Assembly (NCBI GenBank): GCA_024645085.1
Contig: JAHEGN010000001.1
Span: 62,001-126,000 of the forward strand
Reading direction: 5' to 3'
DNA from: Rhodobiaceae bacterium
GTDB taxonomy: Bacteria > Pseudomonadota > Alphaproteobacteria > RS24
DNA: 64,000 nt
The position numbers and the translations under genes were made by a program. The notes under the pieces are model-generated. The model ran no database searches, had not been told where the DNA came from, and saw only the letters and a list, made by a program, of their open reading frames with translations. This document shows positions 17,364 to 25,649 of the stretch, piece after piece. Positions within the stretch are counted from its first letter, which is position 1. Each line of letters starts with the position of its first letter.

Positions 17364-18011
17364 TTAGAATGAGCGGCCCCAAGAAACGACAGCGCGTGTG
17401 TCGTCGTCTTCGTCACCTGAAACGGTGAAAGTGACTTCGCCTTTTGACAGTGAGATAGCTGTATCTGTGTCGCTTGCGGCAATATCGAAGTCTTCTTCAC
17501 CATAATGCAGGCCAAGTGACCAACCGTCGTTCAGCTCAAAGCCTGTGTCGATTGACAAATAAGTGCCTTTATTGTCGTTCTGGGTTGCATCTTCTGCATT
17601 GTCCAGACGGAAGTAAGAAACAGATACCAAGCCGAAATCAGCTGATACGAAATATTCTTCAAAGTCATTGCCTGAAGCAGCAACGCCAGGATATTGGTAA
17701 GCGATATAACCAACTTCCATGCCGATTGAACCGACGTCGAAGCTGTAGCTACCATAAAGATCAGTTTCGTAATCTGCGCTATCGCTGTCTTGGTTGCCGC
17801 CGAGTGAGGCTGTCCATACGCCAACCGCAAAACCACTGCCCAAATCTACGTCAATGCCGCCTGAAATGCTTGCATCGCCATTTGATTGGGTGTTGCCACG
17901 CCATACATAATCTGATGTTGCACCAATGTTACCTTTAATCGTTACCGCCAAAGCTGGTGTTGCCAGCATTGTGCCTGCCATAAGAGCAGCAGCTAGAGTT
18001 ACTTTTTGCAT
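17364..18011 (-). CDS. TIGR02001 (Gcw_chp) family outer-membrane protein
   Basis: Exported 215-residue protein. A signal peptide covers residues 1-22, ending in TPALA. The mature part opens with the family signature TSDYVWRGNTQSNGD and DLGSGFAVGVWTASLG. It continues as amphipathic strands and ends in a C-terminal Phe (WGRSF), all consistent with a small outer-membrane barrel. Gcw_chp proteins are widespread in marine proteobacteria, and their substrate is unknown. It lies directly downstream of the proteorhodopsin gene on the same strand, but a strong terminator separates them. Confidence 0.88.
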   Translation of the reverse strand: MQKVTLAAALMAGTMLATPALAVTIKGNIGATSDYVWRGNTQSNGDASISGGIDVDLGSGFAVGVWTASLGGNQDSDSADYETDLYGSYSFDVGSIGMEVGYIAYQYPGVAASGNDFEEYFVSADFGLVSVSYFRLDNAEDATQNDNKGTYLSIDTGFELNDGWSLGLHYGEEDFDIAASDTDTAISLSKGEVTFTVSGDEDDDTRAVVSWGRSF

Positions 18012-18187
18012 AGTGAAATCCTTTTCTACAAATAATCAAACGCAATATGAAAACGCTATGGAGTGTTCGGAAAACGGTCAATCAGAGTTATGTTCAACTG
18101 TTTTTTCTGAATGTTACAAAAACATGTCATCAGCGTGATGAAACAGCTTATTTTTGAGGCTATGCTTGGTTTTTTGAGGGATAAGGC

Positions 18188-18220
18188 AAAAAAAGGGCCG
18201 GTTTTCATGAAAACCGGCCC
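18188..18220 (-). terminator. Rho-independent terminator of proteorhodopsin
   Basis: GGGCCGGTTTT (18195-18205) pairs perfectly over 11 bases with AAAACCGGCCC (18210-18220) around CATG. Seven T residues follow on the minus strand (18188-18194). It is 25 bases past the stop codon. Confidence 0.96.
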
Positions 18221-18244
18221 TTTCATAGTCAATTTATGTTGTAT

Positions 18245-19015
18245 TTATGCATCACTTTCCGTGACCGCCACGTGCCAGATAATCAGGCCAAAGGCGATTT
18301 TGTTCAACACATCGGCGAGGTTATAAACGATGTTCAGAGTGCCTGAATCAACGCCTGAGCCCATATAGCCGAGGTAATAACCAATTGGATAAATTGCCCA
18401 ACCGAAAGTCACAATATTGCGCATCAGTTTAAAGGCTGACTGAACAGCCGGGCTCGCATCAGCTGAGCTAATGCGGCTTGCTTCACCCAGAAAGATTTCA
18501 TACAGGACGACCAACCAGAAGAAGGTACCGATGATGAAACCAGCGGTTACATTGATGTAACCAGCTTCGCCCAAATAACCGAATACCAGCATTAGTGTTG
18601 TGCCGATCAGCAAACGCCAGAACACACCTGTTGGCACTTTGGTGATGGCGGCGAGAATCAAGAAAAACTCAACCATCAAAAGCGGCACAGTGATCAACCA
18701 GTCAATGTAACGATAAACTGTTGGGGTTTCGCCAGTCGAAATCCAAACGTCGCGCATATAGAAATAATGCACGGCGGCGACCAGTGTTACCAAACCTGAA
18801 ACAGTCAGAGATGTTTTCCACTTTGCCTGAACGCGGTCACGTTCAATGAAGAAGAAAACAGTGGCGGCTACGAGAGCCATTGAAATGAGCCAAAATGAAA
18901 TACCAACGAAATCATTTGGCTGTAAGTTGGCTTCAGCCGCGACGGCCATCGATGGCAAAGCAGTCAAACCCAATGCACCAAAAACAGCGATGCAACTATT
19001 ACGCAAATTAAACAT
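18245..19015 (-). CDS. Proteorhodopsin, green-absorbing proton pump
   Basis: Light-driven outward proton pump of the inner membrane. The 256-residue protein has a signal peptide ending in AVA near residue 27 and seven helices. Key residues are His83 (partner of the acceptor), Asp105 (proton acceptor, in RYIDWL), Thr109, Leu113 (tuning site, Leu = green), Glu116 (proton donor) and Lys239 (retinal Schiff base, in LNKIAFG). They match D97, T101, L105, E108 and K231 of the SAR86 reference. I chose the second of two ATGs because GGAGGA is 6 bases from it but touches the first. It is transcribed alone. No carotenoid or blh gene for retinal is in the window. Confidence 0.97.
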   Translation of the reverse strand: MFNLRNSCIAVFGALGLTALPSMAVAAEANLQPNDFVGISFWLISMALVAATVFFFIERDRVQAKWKTSLTVSGLVTLVAAVHYFYMRDVWISTGETPTVYRYIDWLITVPLLMVEFFLILAAITKVPTGVFWRLLIGTTLMLVFGYLGEAGYINVTAGFIIGTFFWLVVLYEIFLGEASRISSADASPAVQSAFKLMRNIVTFGWAIYPIGYYLGYMGSGVDSGTLNIVYNLADVLNKIAFGLIIWHVAVTESDA

Positions 19016-19043
19016 AAACATTCCTCCCGTTATGTTAGCTATG

Positions 19044-19071
19044 ATAGTAACGTGCTAAAATGTCGCATCAA
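19044..19071 (-). promoter_or_regulatory. Candidate promoter of proteorhodopsin
   Basis: On the minus strand TTGATG (19071-19066) is followed after 16 bases by TACTAT (19049-19044). This predicts a start near 19036 and a leader of about 20 bases carrying GGGAGGA. Confidence 0.45.
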
Positions 19072-19191
19072 GCAAAAAATGAACGTTTTGTCAGCGCCAG
19101 CGTTTCGCGCGGCACTTAAATTAAATGAAAATTAGGGCAAAGCTGTGCTCTCGGCGTGCCGCCGACAGACGAGACGGGGCAAATATTAGCC

Positions 19192-19226
19192 AAAAAAAAG
19201 TGCGGTAGGACAGCCCACCGCACTTT
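19192..19226 (-). terminator. Rho-independent terminator of the cold-shock gene
   Basis: AAAGTGCGGT (19197-19206) pairs perfectly with ACCGCACTTT (19217-19226). On the minus strand a run of T residues (19192-19199) follows the stem. It lies 33 bases past the stop. Confidence 0.93.
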
Positions 19227-19234
19227 AAACGTTC

Positions 19235-19252
19235 AACCTACAATTGTAGGTT
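19235..19252. repeat. Perfect 18-base palindrome between csp stop and terminator
   Basis: AACCTACAA/TTGTAGGTT is a perfect inverted repeat without spacer, starting 6 bases after the cold-shock gene stop and preceding the terminator hairpin. It could be a protein-binding site or a 3'-UTR element. Confidence 0.7.
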
Positions 19253-19258
19253 CAGAAA

Positions 19259-19462
19259 CTAATCCCGCAATTGCAGGTTAACCGCTGAATATTTACCGTT
19301 TTTGCCTTGCTCTTTTTCGAAAGAGACTTTTGAGTTTTCTGCAATCTGAATGCCAGATGCTTCAACTGCTGTGATGTGGACAAAAACATCGTCATGTCCA
19401 TCAACTTCAATAAAACCATATCCTTTGGTTGCATTGAACCATTTCACTACGCCATCAATCAT
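19259..19462 (-). CDS. Cold-shock protein, CspA family
   Basis: Single cold-shock (OB-fold) domain of 67 residues that binds single-stranded RNA and DNA and melts mRNA structure. RNP1 KGYGFI is at residues 13-18 and RNP2 VFVHI at 26-30. Surface aromatics Trp8 and Phe9 are also present. AAAGGAAAAG precedes the ATG. The 184-base gap upstream, shared with no other gene, leaves room for the long structured 5' leader that many csp genes use for cold induction, but I cannot fix its promoter. It does not overlap the NAD(P)-binding gene at 19647 on the same strand. Confidence 0.96.
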   Translation of the reverse strand: MIDGVVKWFNATKGYGFIEVDGHDDVFVHITAVEASGIQIAENSKVSFEKEQGKNGKYSAVNLQLRD

Positions 19463-19646
19463 GACTTTTCCTTTATGTTTCGAACCGTCTGCGTTCTAAA
19501 ATTTAATGTCGACAAGTTCAGGAAGTACCATGTAGATGTCGGCGCGCATCAAACGAAAATGCAAAGCATTATGCGCATATCTTTTGGATATAGAAAATAT
19601 ACGCAAGCGACAAGTAAAACTTTCGTGAATAATTTTTGATTCGTCG

Positions 19647-20288
19647 CTAGGCGTCGAAAATCTCGTCCAAGCGATAGGTCGCAACAGCTTGGGTTTGGTC
19701 CTCAAACACGCGCCACATTTTTTGTGCCACCACGTCACAATGTATCGGTCGGTACTTGCGCAAGCCGGGCAGCCAGGTGAATAAGGGCATAATTATTTGC
19801 CCAATGATTTCTCCTGTCCGGGCTGGCTGGCGTGGCCCCCGTAAAAGCGAAGGCTGCAAAATACTAATCCGCTGAAATGGCAATTGCTTGACGGCGTCTT
19901 CCAGCTCGCCCTTCATTTTCAGATAGGGATTGCTGCTTGCCGCATTGGCGCCGCTAGAGGACACAAGCACATAATGCGGCACCTTATTTTCAGCAGCGAT
20001 TTTGGCAATGTTAAGCTGATAATCGACGTCGACGATTTTTTGCGCGGCAATTGATCCGGCCTGCGCCTTGGTGGTGCCCAGCGTTGAAAATAAAACATCG
20101 CCGGTAATATGCGCTGCATGGGCCGATAGATTGTCAAAGTCGATAATTTGCTCATCAACTTTGGCGAGGTCGGCAAAATGCTGGCGACGACCCAAGCTGG
20201 TCACCGCCGTGCACTCAGTCTGATCGGCCAATTGCCGTATCAGACTGGTGCCAATGAGGCCGGTTGCTCCAAGAACCACCGCCTTCAT
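19647..20288 (-). CDS. NAD(P)-binding Rossmann protein, HTATIP2/TIP30-like
   Basis: Atypical short-chain dehydrogenase of 213 residues. The N-terminal dinucleotide motif VVLGATGLIGTSL (4-16) is followed by the basic LGRRQH turn that favours NADPH. The LVSSSGANAASSNPYLKMKGELE stretch matches the TIP30/YbjT group, in which YxxxK becomes YLKMK. These proteins act as NADPH sensors or oxidoreductases, and the substrate is unknown. The gene starts 3 bases after the stop of the MDR oxidoreductase, so the two are one operon. Confidence 0.85.
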   Translation of the reverse strand: MKAVVLGATGLIGTSLIRQLADQTECTAVTSLGRRQHFADLAKVDEQIIDFDNLSAHAAHITGDVLFSTLGTTKAQAGSIAAQKIVDVDYQLNIAKIAAENKVPHYVLVSSSGANAASSNPYLKMKGELEDAVKQLPFQRISILQPSLLRGPRQPARTGEIIGQIIMPLFTWLPGLRKYRPIHCDVVAQKMWRVFEDQTQAVATYRLDEIFDA

Positions 20289-20291
20289 TGA

Positions 20292-21422
20292 TTAGGCGTC
20301 CTTTTGAGCGGCGACGAGATATTTCTCGCCGGTTTTCTTCGGCAGGTAGCGAGCGATGTTTTTCGGATCCATGGCTTCCACCAAAGACAATTGATCCGTA
20401 TAGGCGCTGGCGAAAGTTGTTTTCAGCTCGTCGGCAACTTTTTGGCGCAGCTCAGCCGCCCGCTCAAGCCCGATGCGGGCCAATAATAGCGGCATTAACC
20501 AACCGCCAACTGACCAGCTCATGCCATAGGCGCGTTTCAAAATAGTCGGGCCGACATCAAGGCCGCCATAGAGATAGACTTGTTTCAATTCGCTGGAGCC
20601 GTAAGTGTTCAGACCTTTGGCGTTTTTGCTCAAAGCCCGTTCCATGCAGGACAGAATAATATGCGCCAATTCACCACCACCGGTCGCATCAAAGCCCAGC
20701 GTGGCGCCAGTGGCTTCCAAAGTGTCGGTTAATTTTTCGGCAAAATCATCATCGGCTGAATTGCAAATATGCTTGGCGCCGACTGATTTCAAAATATCCA
20801 CTTGCTGTTGTGAGCGCACAATATTGACCAATTCTACGCCTTCATTGGCGCAATGTTTGACCAACATTTGCCCAAGGTTGGAGGCCGCGGCCGTATGCAC
20901 AAGCGCTGTGTGGTTTTCCAGCCGCATGGTCTCCAAAAAGCACAGCACGGTCAGCGGATTGACAAAAGACGAGGCGGCTTCAACAGAAGTCGTGCCTTCA
21001 TTATGCGGCAAGCACATCATTGCTGGTACGACGACATATTTTGAGAATGAATGGCCAGACATCACCGCCACGACTTTGCCCTCAAGGGCTTTGGCGGCTG
21101 GGCTGTCGCCGGTGGCAACCACGACGCCAGCGCCTTCATTGCCAACTGGCAAAGTCTGGTCGAGGCGGGCCTGAACGGCGCCCAAAAAGGCTTCTGGAAC
21201 CGGTGCTGTCAGCGTTGCTTCATTGCCATTAATGGCTAAATCAGCCTTGCTCATATCGGCGGGGCCGAAAAGCGGCCACATGTCGGATGGGTTAATTGGC
21301 GCCGCTTCCATGCGCACAACAACATCATCTGGGCCCGGTGTTGGCATGTCCGATTCTTTGAGGGTGAGTTTCAACTCGCCGCTGGCGGTAATGGTTGAAT
21401 ACATTTGTTGGTTTTTGCTCAT
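20292..21422 (-). CDS. MDR-family NAD(P)-dependent oxidoreductase
   Basis: Medium-chain dehydrogenase/reductase without the usual zinc ligands, 376 residues. The N-terminal GroES-like domain contains PINPSDMWPLFG and VGNEGAGVV. The cofactor domain contains HTAAASNLGQMLVKHC, a variant of the AxxGxxG pocket, and FDATGGGEL. The family includes quinone and enoyl reductases. The exact substrate is not evident. A normal ribosome site, CAGGAGAT, precedes the ATG. It is co-transcribed with the NAD(P)-binding gene that follows 3 bases later. Confidence 0.88.
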   Translation of the reverse strand: MSKNQQMYSTITASGELKLTLKESDMPTPGPDDVVVRMEAAPINPSDMWPLFGPADMSKADLAINGNEATLTAPVPEAFLGAVQARLDQTLPVGNEGAGVVVATGDSPAAKALEGKVVAVMSGHSFSKYVVVPAMMCLPHNEGTTSVEAASSFVNPLTVLCFLETMRLENHTALVHTAAASNLGQMLVKHCANEGVELVNIVRSQQQVDILKSVGAKHICNSADDDFAEKLTDTLEATGATLGFDATGGGELAHIILSCMERALSKNAKGLNTYGSSELKQVYLYGGLDVGPTILKRAYGMSWSVGGWLMPLLLARIGLERAAELRQKVADELKTTFASAYTDQLSLVEAMDPKNIARYLPKKTGEKYLVAAQKDA

Positions 21423-21467
21423 ATCAATCTCCTGAGAATAAATCTGTAATTTGTATATAGGCCTAGC

Positions 21468-23042
21468 CTATGGACGCATAGTGGTTAAATAGGGTTGCGG
21501 TGCCTGTGTGCGGTAAGCGGCCTGCGCGTTTTCCAACCAGGCAATCAGCTTGGGGCGGGTTTCACGCGGGTCGATAATCTCGTGCACGGAAAGCCCCTCC
21601 GCGCGTGGGAAGGGTGATTGGCTGGCTGCCAACATATCTTCCAGTTCTTTTTGTCGCGCGGCCGGGTCTTCGGCGGCGGCAATTTCGCGGGCAAAGGCAA
21701 CGGCGACGCCGCCCTCTACCGGTAAAGCCCCGCTGGCGGCGCTGGGCCAAGATAAGACATAGGCGTCAGGGCCAAAATGCGCTTGCGCGGCGACGCCAAA
21801 GGCTTTCAAAACCTGCACACAAGCCCATGGCACGCGCGATTGCAGCACCGCAGAAATCGCCGATGTGCCGTGCCGTATGGTGCCCGCCATTTCGCTATCG
21901 GGGCCAATCATAAAGCCCGGTTCGTCGACAAAGCTGACAATTGGCAGGTGGAAACTATTGCAGAAATCAACAAAGCGTCGCAATTTTTGCGCCGCGCTGG
22001 CCGTCATGGCGCCAGCGTAAAACATACAATCATTGCCAATCACGCCGACGCTATGGCCATTCATGCGGGCCAATCCGGTGATCAGGCTGGGGCCGAACTT
22101 GCGACCCATTTCGAAAAAGCTCGACCCGTCATCAGCTTGCTGGTCGACCACCATGTCGATGATCTTGCGCATTTGAAAAGGCTGGCGCCGATTGCGTGGA
22201 ACAATGCTGGCCAAAGCATCTTCGCAGCGGTCAATTTTATCATCGCTCGGCTGATGGGCCGGAAATGACCAAACATTGTCGGGCAGATAGGATAAAAACC
22301 GCGCAATCTGCTGCAAAGCGTCTTGCTCATCGCTGGCCAAATTATCAATCGCCCCGCTTTTCAAATGCACTTGCGGGCCGCCCAATTGCTCTTTGGTCAA
22401 ATCATGGCCGAGGGCGCGTTTGACCACTTGCGGGCCAGCAATCAGCACGGCGGCATTTTCTGTCATTACCGAAAAATGCGACGCCACCAAACGTGCGGCC
22501 GGAAGCCCAGCTACCGGCCCAAGCGCCGCTGTTGCCACCGGCACGGCACCCAAGGTTTGCGCTAACGGCAAAAACCGCGAGGTTGAAAACACTGGCTCGC
22601 CGAGCGGACGACGATTTTTGTCTTGTCCGGTGCCGCCCACAGAGCCGCCGCCACCCTCATGCAGACGAATGAGCGGCAGCTTATATTGCAATGCCAATTC
22701 TTCCGTATAAACCGACTTGCGCAGCCCCGCCGGATTGGGCGAGCCGCCTTTGACGGTAAAGTCTTCGCCGCCAATAATTACTTTACGGCCGTTGAGCTTG
22801 CCAAAGCCGAGAATAAAATTGGCCGGTTGAAAATTGCTGAGATTGCCGTCGTTATCATATTCCGGCACGCCAGCGCCTTGGCCGATTTCGTCGAAACTAT
22901 CGGCATCGACCAGCGCGTCAATGCGCTCACGAATGCTCTGCCGGCCTTTTTCATGATGTTTGGCCACCGCCTGTGCGCCGCCTTGTTGTTTGGCCAGCGC
23001 CCGGCGTTTGTTGATTTCATCAATTTCGTCTTGCCAACTCAT
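21468..23042 (-). CDS. Acyl-CoA carboxylase carboxyltransferase subunit
   Basis: Carboxyltransferase that moves a carboxyl group from biotin to an acyl-CoA (propionyl-, methylcrotonyl- or geranyl-CoA type). The 524 residues contain both crotonase-like halves. The N half has EDFTVKGGSPNP and RLHEGGGGSVGGTGQ. The C half has ARMNGHSVGVIGND, FVDEPGFMIG and PSAASGALPVEGG. ATG 23042 lies 5 bases after the stop of the biotin-carrier gene, so translation is coupled. The matching biotin carboxylase subunit, usually adjacent, is not encoded within the window. Which acyl-CoA is used is unclear. Confidence 0.88.
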   Translation of the reverse strand: MSWQDEIDEINKRRALAKQQGGAQAVAKHHEKGRQSIRERIDALVDADSFDEIGQGAGVPEYDNDGNLSNFQPANFILGFGKLNGRKVIIGGEDFTVKGGSPNPAGLRKSVYTEELALQYKLPLIRLHEGGGGSVGGTGQDKNRRPLGEPVFSTSRFLPLAQTLGAVPVATAALGPVAGLPAARLVASHFSVMTENAAVLIAGPQVVKRALGHDLTKEQLGGPQVHLKSGAIDNLASDEQDALQQIARFLSYLPDNVWSFPAHQPSDDKIDRCEDALASIVPRNRRQPFQMRKIIDMVVDQQADDGSSFFEMGRKFGPSLITGLARMNGHSVGVIGNDCMFYAGAMTASAAQKLRRFVDFCNSFHLPIVSFVDEPGFMIGPDSEMAGTIRHGTSAISAVLQSRVPWACVQVLKAFGVAAQAHFGPDAYVLSWPSAASGALPVEGGVAVAFAREIAAAEDPAARQKELEDMLAASQSPFPRAEGLSVHEIIDPRETRPKLIAWLENAQAAYRTQAPQPYLTTMRP

Positions 23043-23047
23043 CGCGC

Positions 23048-23269
23048 TTATCGGCTTTCTATAACGCAAATCAGCTGGCCTTCAGCGACCATATCTTCTT
23101 CTGCCACATGCAATTCGATAAGCTTGCCAGCGGTTGGCGCCAGAATTGGGATTTCCATTTTCATCGATTCCAAAATGACAATTGGCGCATCGGCGGCCAC
23201 ATCATCGCCCGGTTGGGCAACCAGTTTCCAAACCTGACCGGCAATTTCAGTGGTAATTTTTGACCGCAT
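23048..23269 (-). CDS. Stand-alone biotin carboxyl carrier protein
   Basis: A 73-residue protein made entirely of one biotinyl/lipoyl domain. The biotin attachment motif is ESMKMEIP with Lys37, two residues off the consensus AMKM. Flanking glycines GQVWKLVAQPGDDV and APTAGKLIELHV give the hammerhead fold. It would be charged by a biotin carboxylase and deliver carboxybiotin to the carboxyltransferase encoded 5 bases downstream. Its shortness (no Pro/Ala-rich N-terminal arm) distinguishes it from the AccB of fatty-acid synthesis. Confidence 0.93.
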   Translation of the reverse strand: MRSKITTEIAGQVWKLVAQPGDDVAADAPIVILESMKMEIPILAPTAGKLIELHVAEEDMVAEGQLICVIESR

Positions 23270-23339
23270 GGACCTCTCCCTATCTGCCGAGCCTAACCAA
23301 TTCTATGACCAAGGCGCAAGGGGCCTTTGCCGGTTAGAC

Positions 23340-25451
23340 TTACTCCGTGCCGCCGAGGGTTTTAAGGACGAAGGTGATGCCAATGCTGGTTTCCGGCTCG
23401 ATATTGTCGATTTCAGCATAATCGCGGCTGAAGGAAACCCGTACCAATGTGCAAATATCTTCATAAACAAAATCAAGCGACGACAGCACGTCGCGGTCAT
23501 TGCGCAAGTCGCGGCGATTGAGCGCTTCAACTTGCCAATAATCATTCATTTGCCAATTCATCGTCACCGTCTGCTCTTTTTTCGATTCCGCCGCGGTTTG
23601 TCCGGCGGCAAAAAATGAATAATCGACATTGGCGCCAAAGCCAGCGCGCTGGTAACTGGCATTGACCTGATTGCGCAAAGTGGAATTATCGCTCGGATCA
23701 ATACGCAGGTTTTGCGTTAAAGCCATTTTGGCGTCCGCTGTTTGATAGGCAAGATTGCCTTGCACGACATAGGCCGAGCTGCTGTCGCCATAGCCCGAGG
23801 CCAGTGAATAATCGCTATCGGAAAGATTAAACGACTGGCCAATAAACAAGTCGGTTTCGACGCCCCGACTATGCAGCAGACCATGCGATACGCCAAGGTT
23901 TACACGACTGGCTTCATCATTTGGCGCGGCCAATTGGAACAGGCTTGCGCGCGTCAAATCTAATGTTGGCGAGGTAATATAGGGCACGTCTTGATAGCGG
24001 TCATTGTCAGTGGCCAACACGAGCTGCGCTTGCGGGGTCAATGTTTGGTTATGGCTTGGGGCCAATTTCTCCATTGGATAAGAGGCTTTTAAGCTGATTG
24101 AATTGGCCGCCAAAGCATGCGGTGCATTATCGCTTTGAATCGGGTCGCTGGCTTCTTCGTCATAGTGATAGGCATCAAATTGCAAAAGATTTTGCATTTC
24201 CCAAACCACCCCATGGCGCGGGGCAAATTCGCGCGTCCACTCAAAGCTTGATTTGGCCGAGGTGATATCAAGACCGAGCGCGCGGCGGTCATGGCTTAAT
24301 TGATTGGTCATCGTTAGCTGACCGCCAGCAATCGGGTTGGCAAAATCCTGCTTATGGGTCACGCTGGGCAAAATGTCATCGACCGTTTCATCGGTTTGAT
24401 CATTCAACACGCTACGATATTTGTGCGCCGCAATGCGAATATAACCATTTTCGATGTAACGCGTGGTCACCGCTTTGCTTTCCATCTGGTCTTTGTCGTC
24501 GATTTTATAGCGGCGGAAAAACAAATCATCATTGGCGTCTTTCACCACCAGCTCGGTTTGCCATTGGCCGAGCGCGAAATTACCTTTCGCTTCAAAGCCA
24601 AGATTCAGGTCTTCATCTGGATCTGATGTTAGCAATGGATCATCTGACTGATGGGCATAAGTGGTGATGTCATAAGTGCCTGCGGCGATTAAATGGCGCC
24701 AATGACCAACCAAATAAGGCTCTTGTTTTTCGCTGATGCGCGGTGTCAGCGTCACATCATAATTCGGCGCCAAGTCGAAATAATAGGGTGTCTCAAAGCC
24801 GAAACCAAAAGCTTTATTGGACTCAATGCGCGGGCTCAAAAAGCCGCTGCGCCGCACGACCTTTGGTCCCGGATGGGTGAAATATGGCATGTAAAACACC
24901 GGCGCACCGGCCACTTCCAGCCACATATGATTATAAATCACGTCTTGCTTGGCCTTGTCGTAATTGATCTTACGGGCCCTCAATTGCCAAAATGGTTTAG
25001 CATTTGGGTCTTCGCATTCGGGGCAGGCAGTGTAGCCGACGTTTTTTAATAAAAGCCCCTCATCTGACTGCACAGCACTGTCGGCTTGCAGTCGCGCTTG
25101 ATTGGTTAAGGTGCGGCGGAAGGTATAAATTTCACCCTCTGATAATTGATTATCCAGCACCATACGCTGAGCTTGTGTCAACGTGCCGTCGGGTTCACGC
25201 AAGATGACATTGCCTTCGGCGTTCATCTCATCATCGGCTTGTTTCCATATGACTTTATCGGCTGATAGGGTTTGGCCGTTTTTCTCAATTTTCACATTGC
25301 CATCGGCCTTGATGGTGCTTTGTCCATCATCAAAAGATAATGTGTCGGCTTCCAAGGCATTATTTTGCGCTGTTGTTTGCGCATAGGCGGGCAGTGCGAC
25401 GCAGAACATCAGCATGGCAACGATGAGGTTTGCGGAGCGTGAATAAAACAT
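23340..25451 (-). CDS. lptD: LPS-assembly outer-membrane protein LptD
   Basis: Inserts lipopolysaccharide into the outer leaflet of the outer membrane. The 703 residues comprise a signal peptide (1-24, ending PAYA), a periplasmic OstA/LptA-like jellyroll (about 30-150: DTLSFDDGQSTIKADGNV, GQTLSADKVIW), and a large C-terminal barrel. The Cys pair ACPEC near 143 would serve disulfide-linked maturation. The NYDVTLTPRISEKQEPYLVGHWRH stretch is split by the family's typical barrel-entry motif, here DVTLTPRIS. In many proteobacteria lptD precedes surA-pdxA-rsmA. Here it stands alone, followed by the biotin-carrier operon. Confidence 0.94.
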   Translation of the reverse strand: MFYSRSANLIVAMLMFCVALPAYAQTTAQNNALEADTLSFDDGQSTIKADGNVKIEKNGQTLSADKVIWKQADDEMNAEGNVILREPDGTLTQAQRMVLDNQLSEGEIYTFRRTLTNQARLQADSAVQSDEGLLLKNVGYTACPECEDPNAKPFWQLRARKINYDKAKQDVIYNHMWLEVAGAPVFYMPYFTHPGPKVVRRSGFLSPRIESNKAFGFGFETPYYFDLAPNYDVTLTPRISEKQEPYLVGHWRHLIAAGTYDITTYAHQSDDPLLTSDPDEDLNLGFEAKGNFALGQWQTELVVKDANDDLFFRRYKIDDKDQMESKAVTTRYIENGYIRIAAHKYRSVLNDQTDETVDDILPSVTHKQDFANPIAGGQLTMTNQLSHDRRALGLDITSAKSSFEWTREFAPRHGVVWEMQNLLQFDAYHYDEEASDPIQSDNAPHALAANSISLKASYPMEKLAPSHNQTLTPQAQLVLATDNDRYQDVPYITSPTLDLTRASLFQLAAPNDEASRVNLGVSHGLLHSRGVETDLFIGQSFNLSDSDYSLASGYGDSSSAYVVQGNLAYQTADAKMALTQNLRIDPSDNSTLRNQVNASYQRAGFGANVDYSFFAAGQTAAESKKEQTVTMNWQMNDYWQVEALNRRDLRNDRDVLSSLDFVYEDICTLVRVSFSRDYAEIDNIEPETSIGITFVLKTLGGTE

Positions 25452-25649
25452 CGTGTACCTTTCGCCTGAGCTTTGAGCCTGAATAAACTAGGGCCAGCAT
25501 AATGCAGTTTGCCCAGAACGAAATAGTTTTAACGCCTGTTTCATTGCGCCAGCAATCTGTTGCGCGAAAACCCGCGATTCAGCGTAAGATCGGAAGCTGG
25601 CGTTTCCTGGCGTCGCGGTTTAGTTTCGGGCGGAAAAGAGTGAGTGGAA

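Noticed and set aside
22623-23237. Plus-strand 204-codon open frame opposite the carboxyltransferase
   Set aside because: It is a mirror of the real coding strand, with no recognisable domain or start signal.
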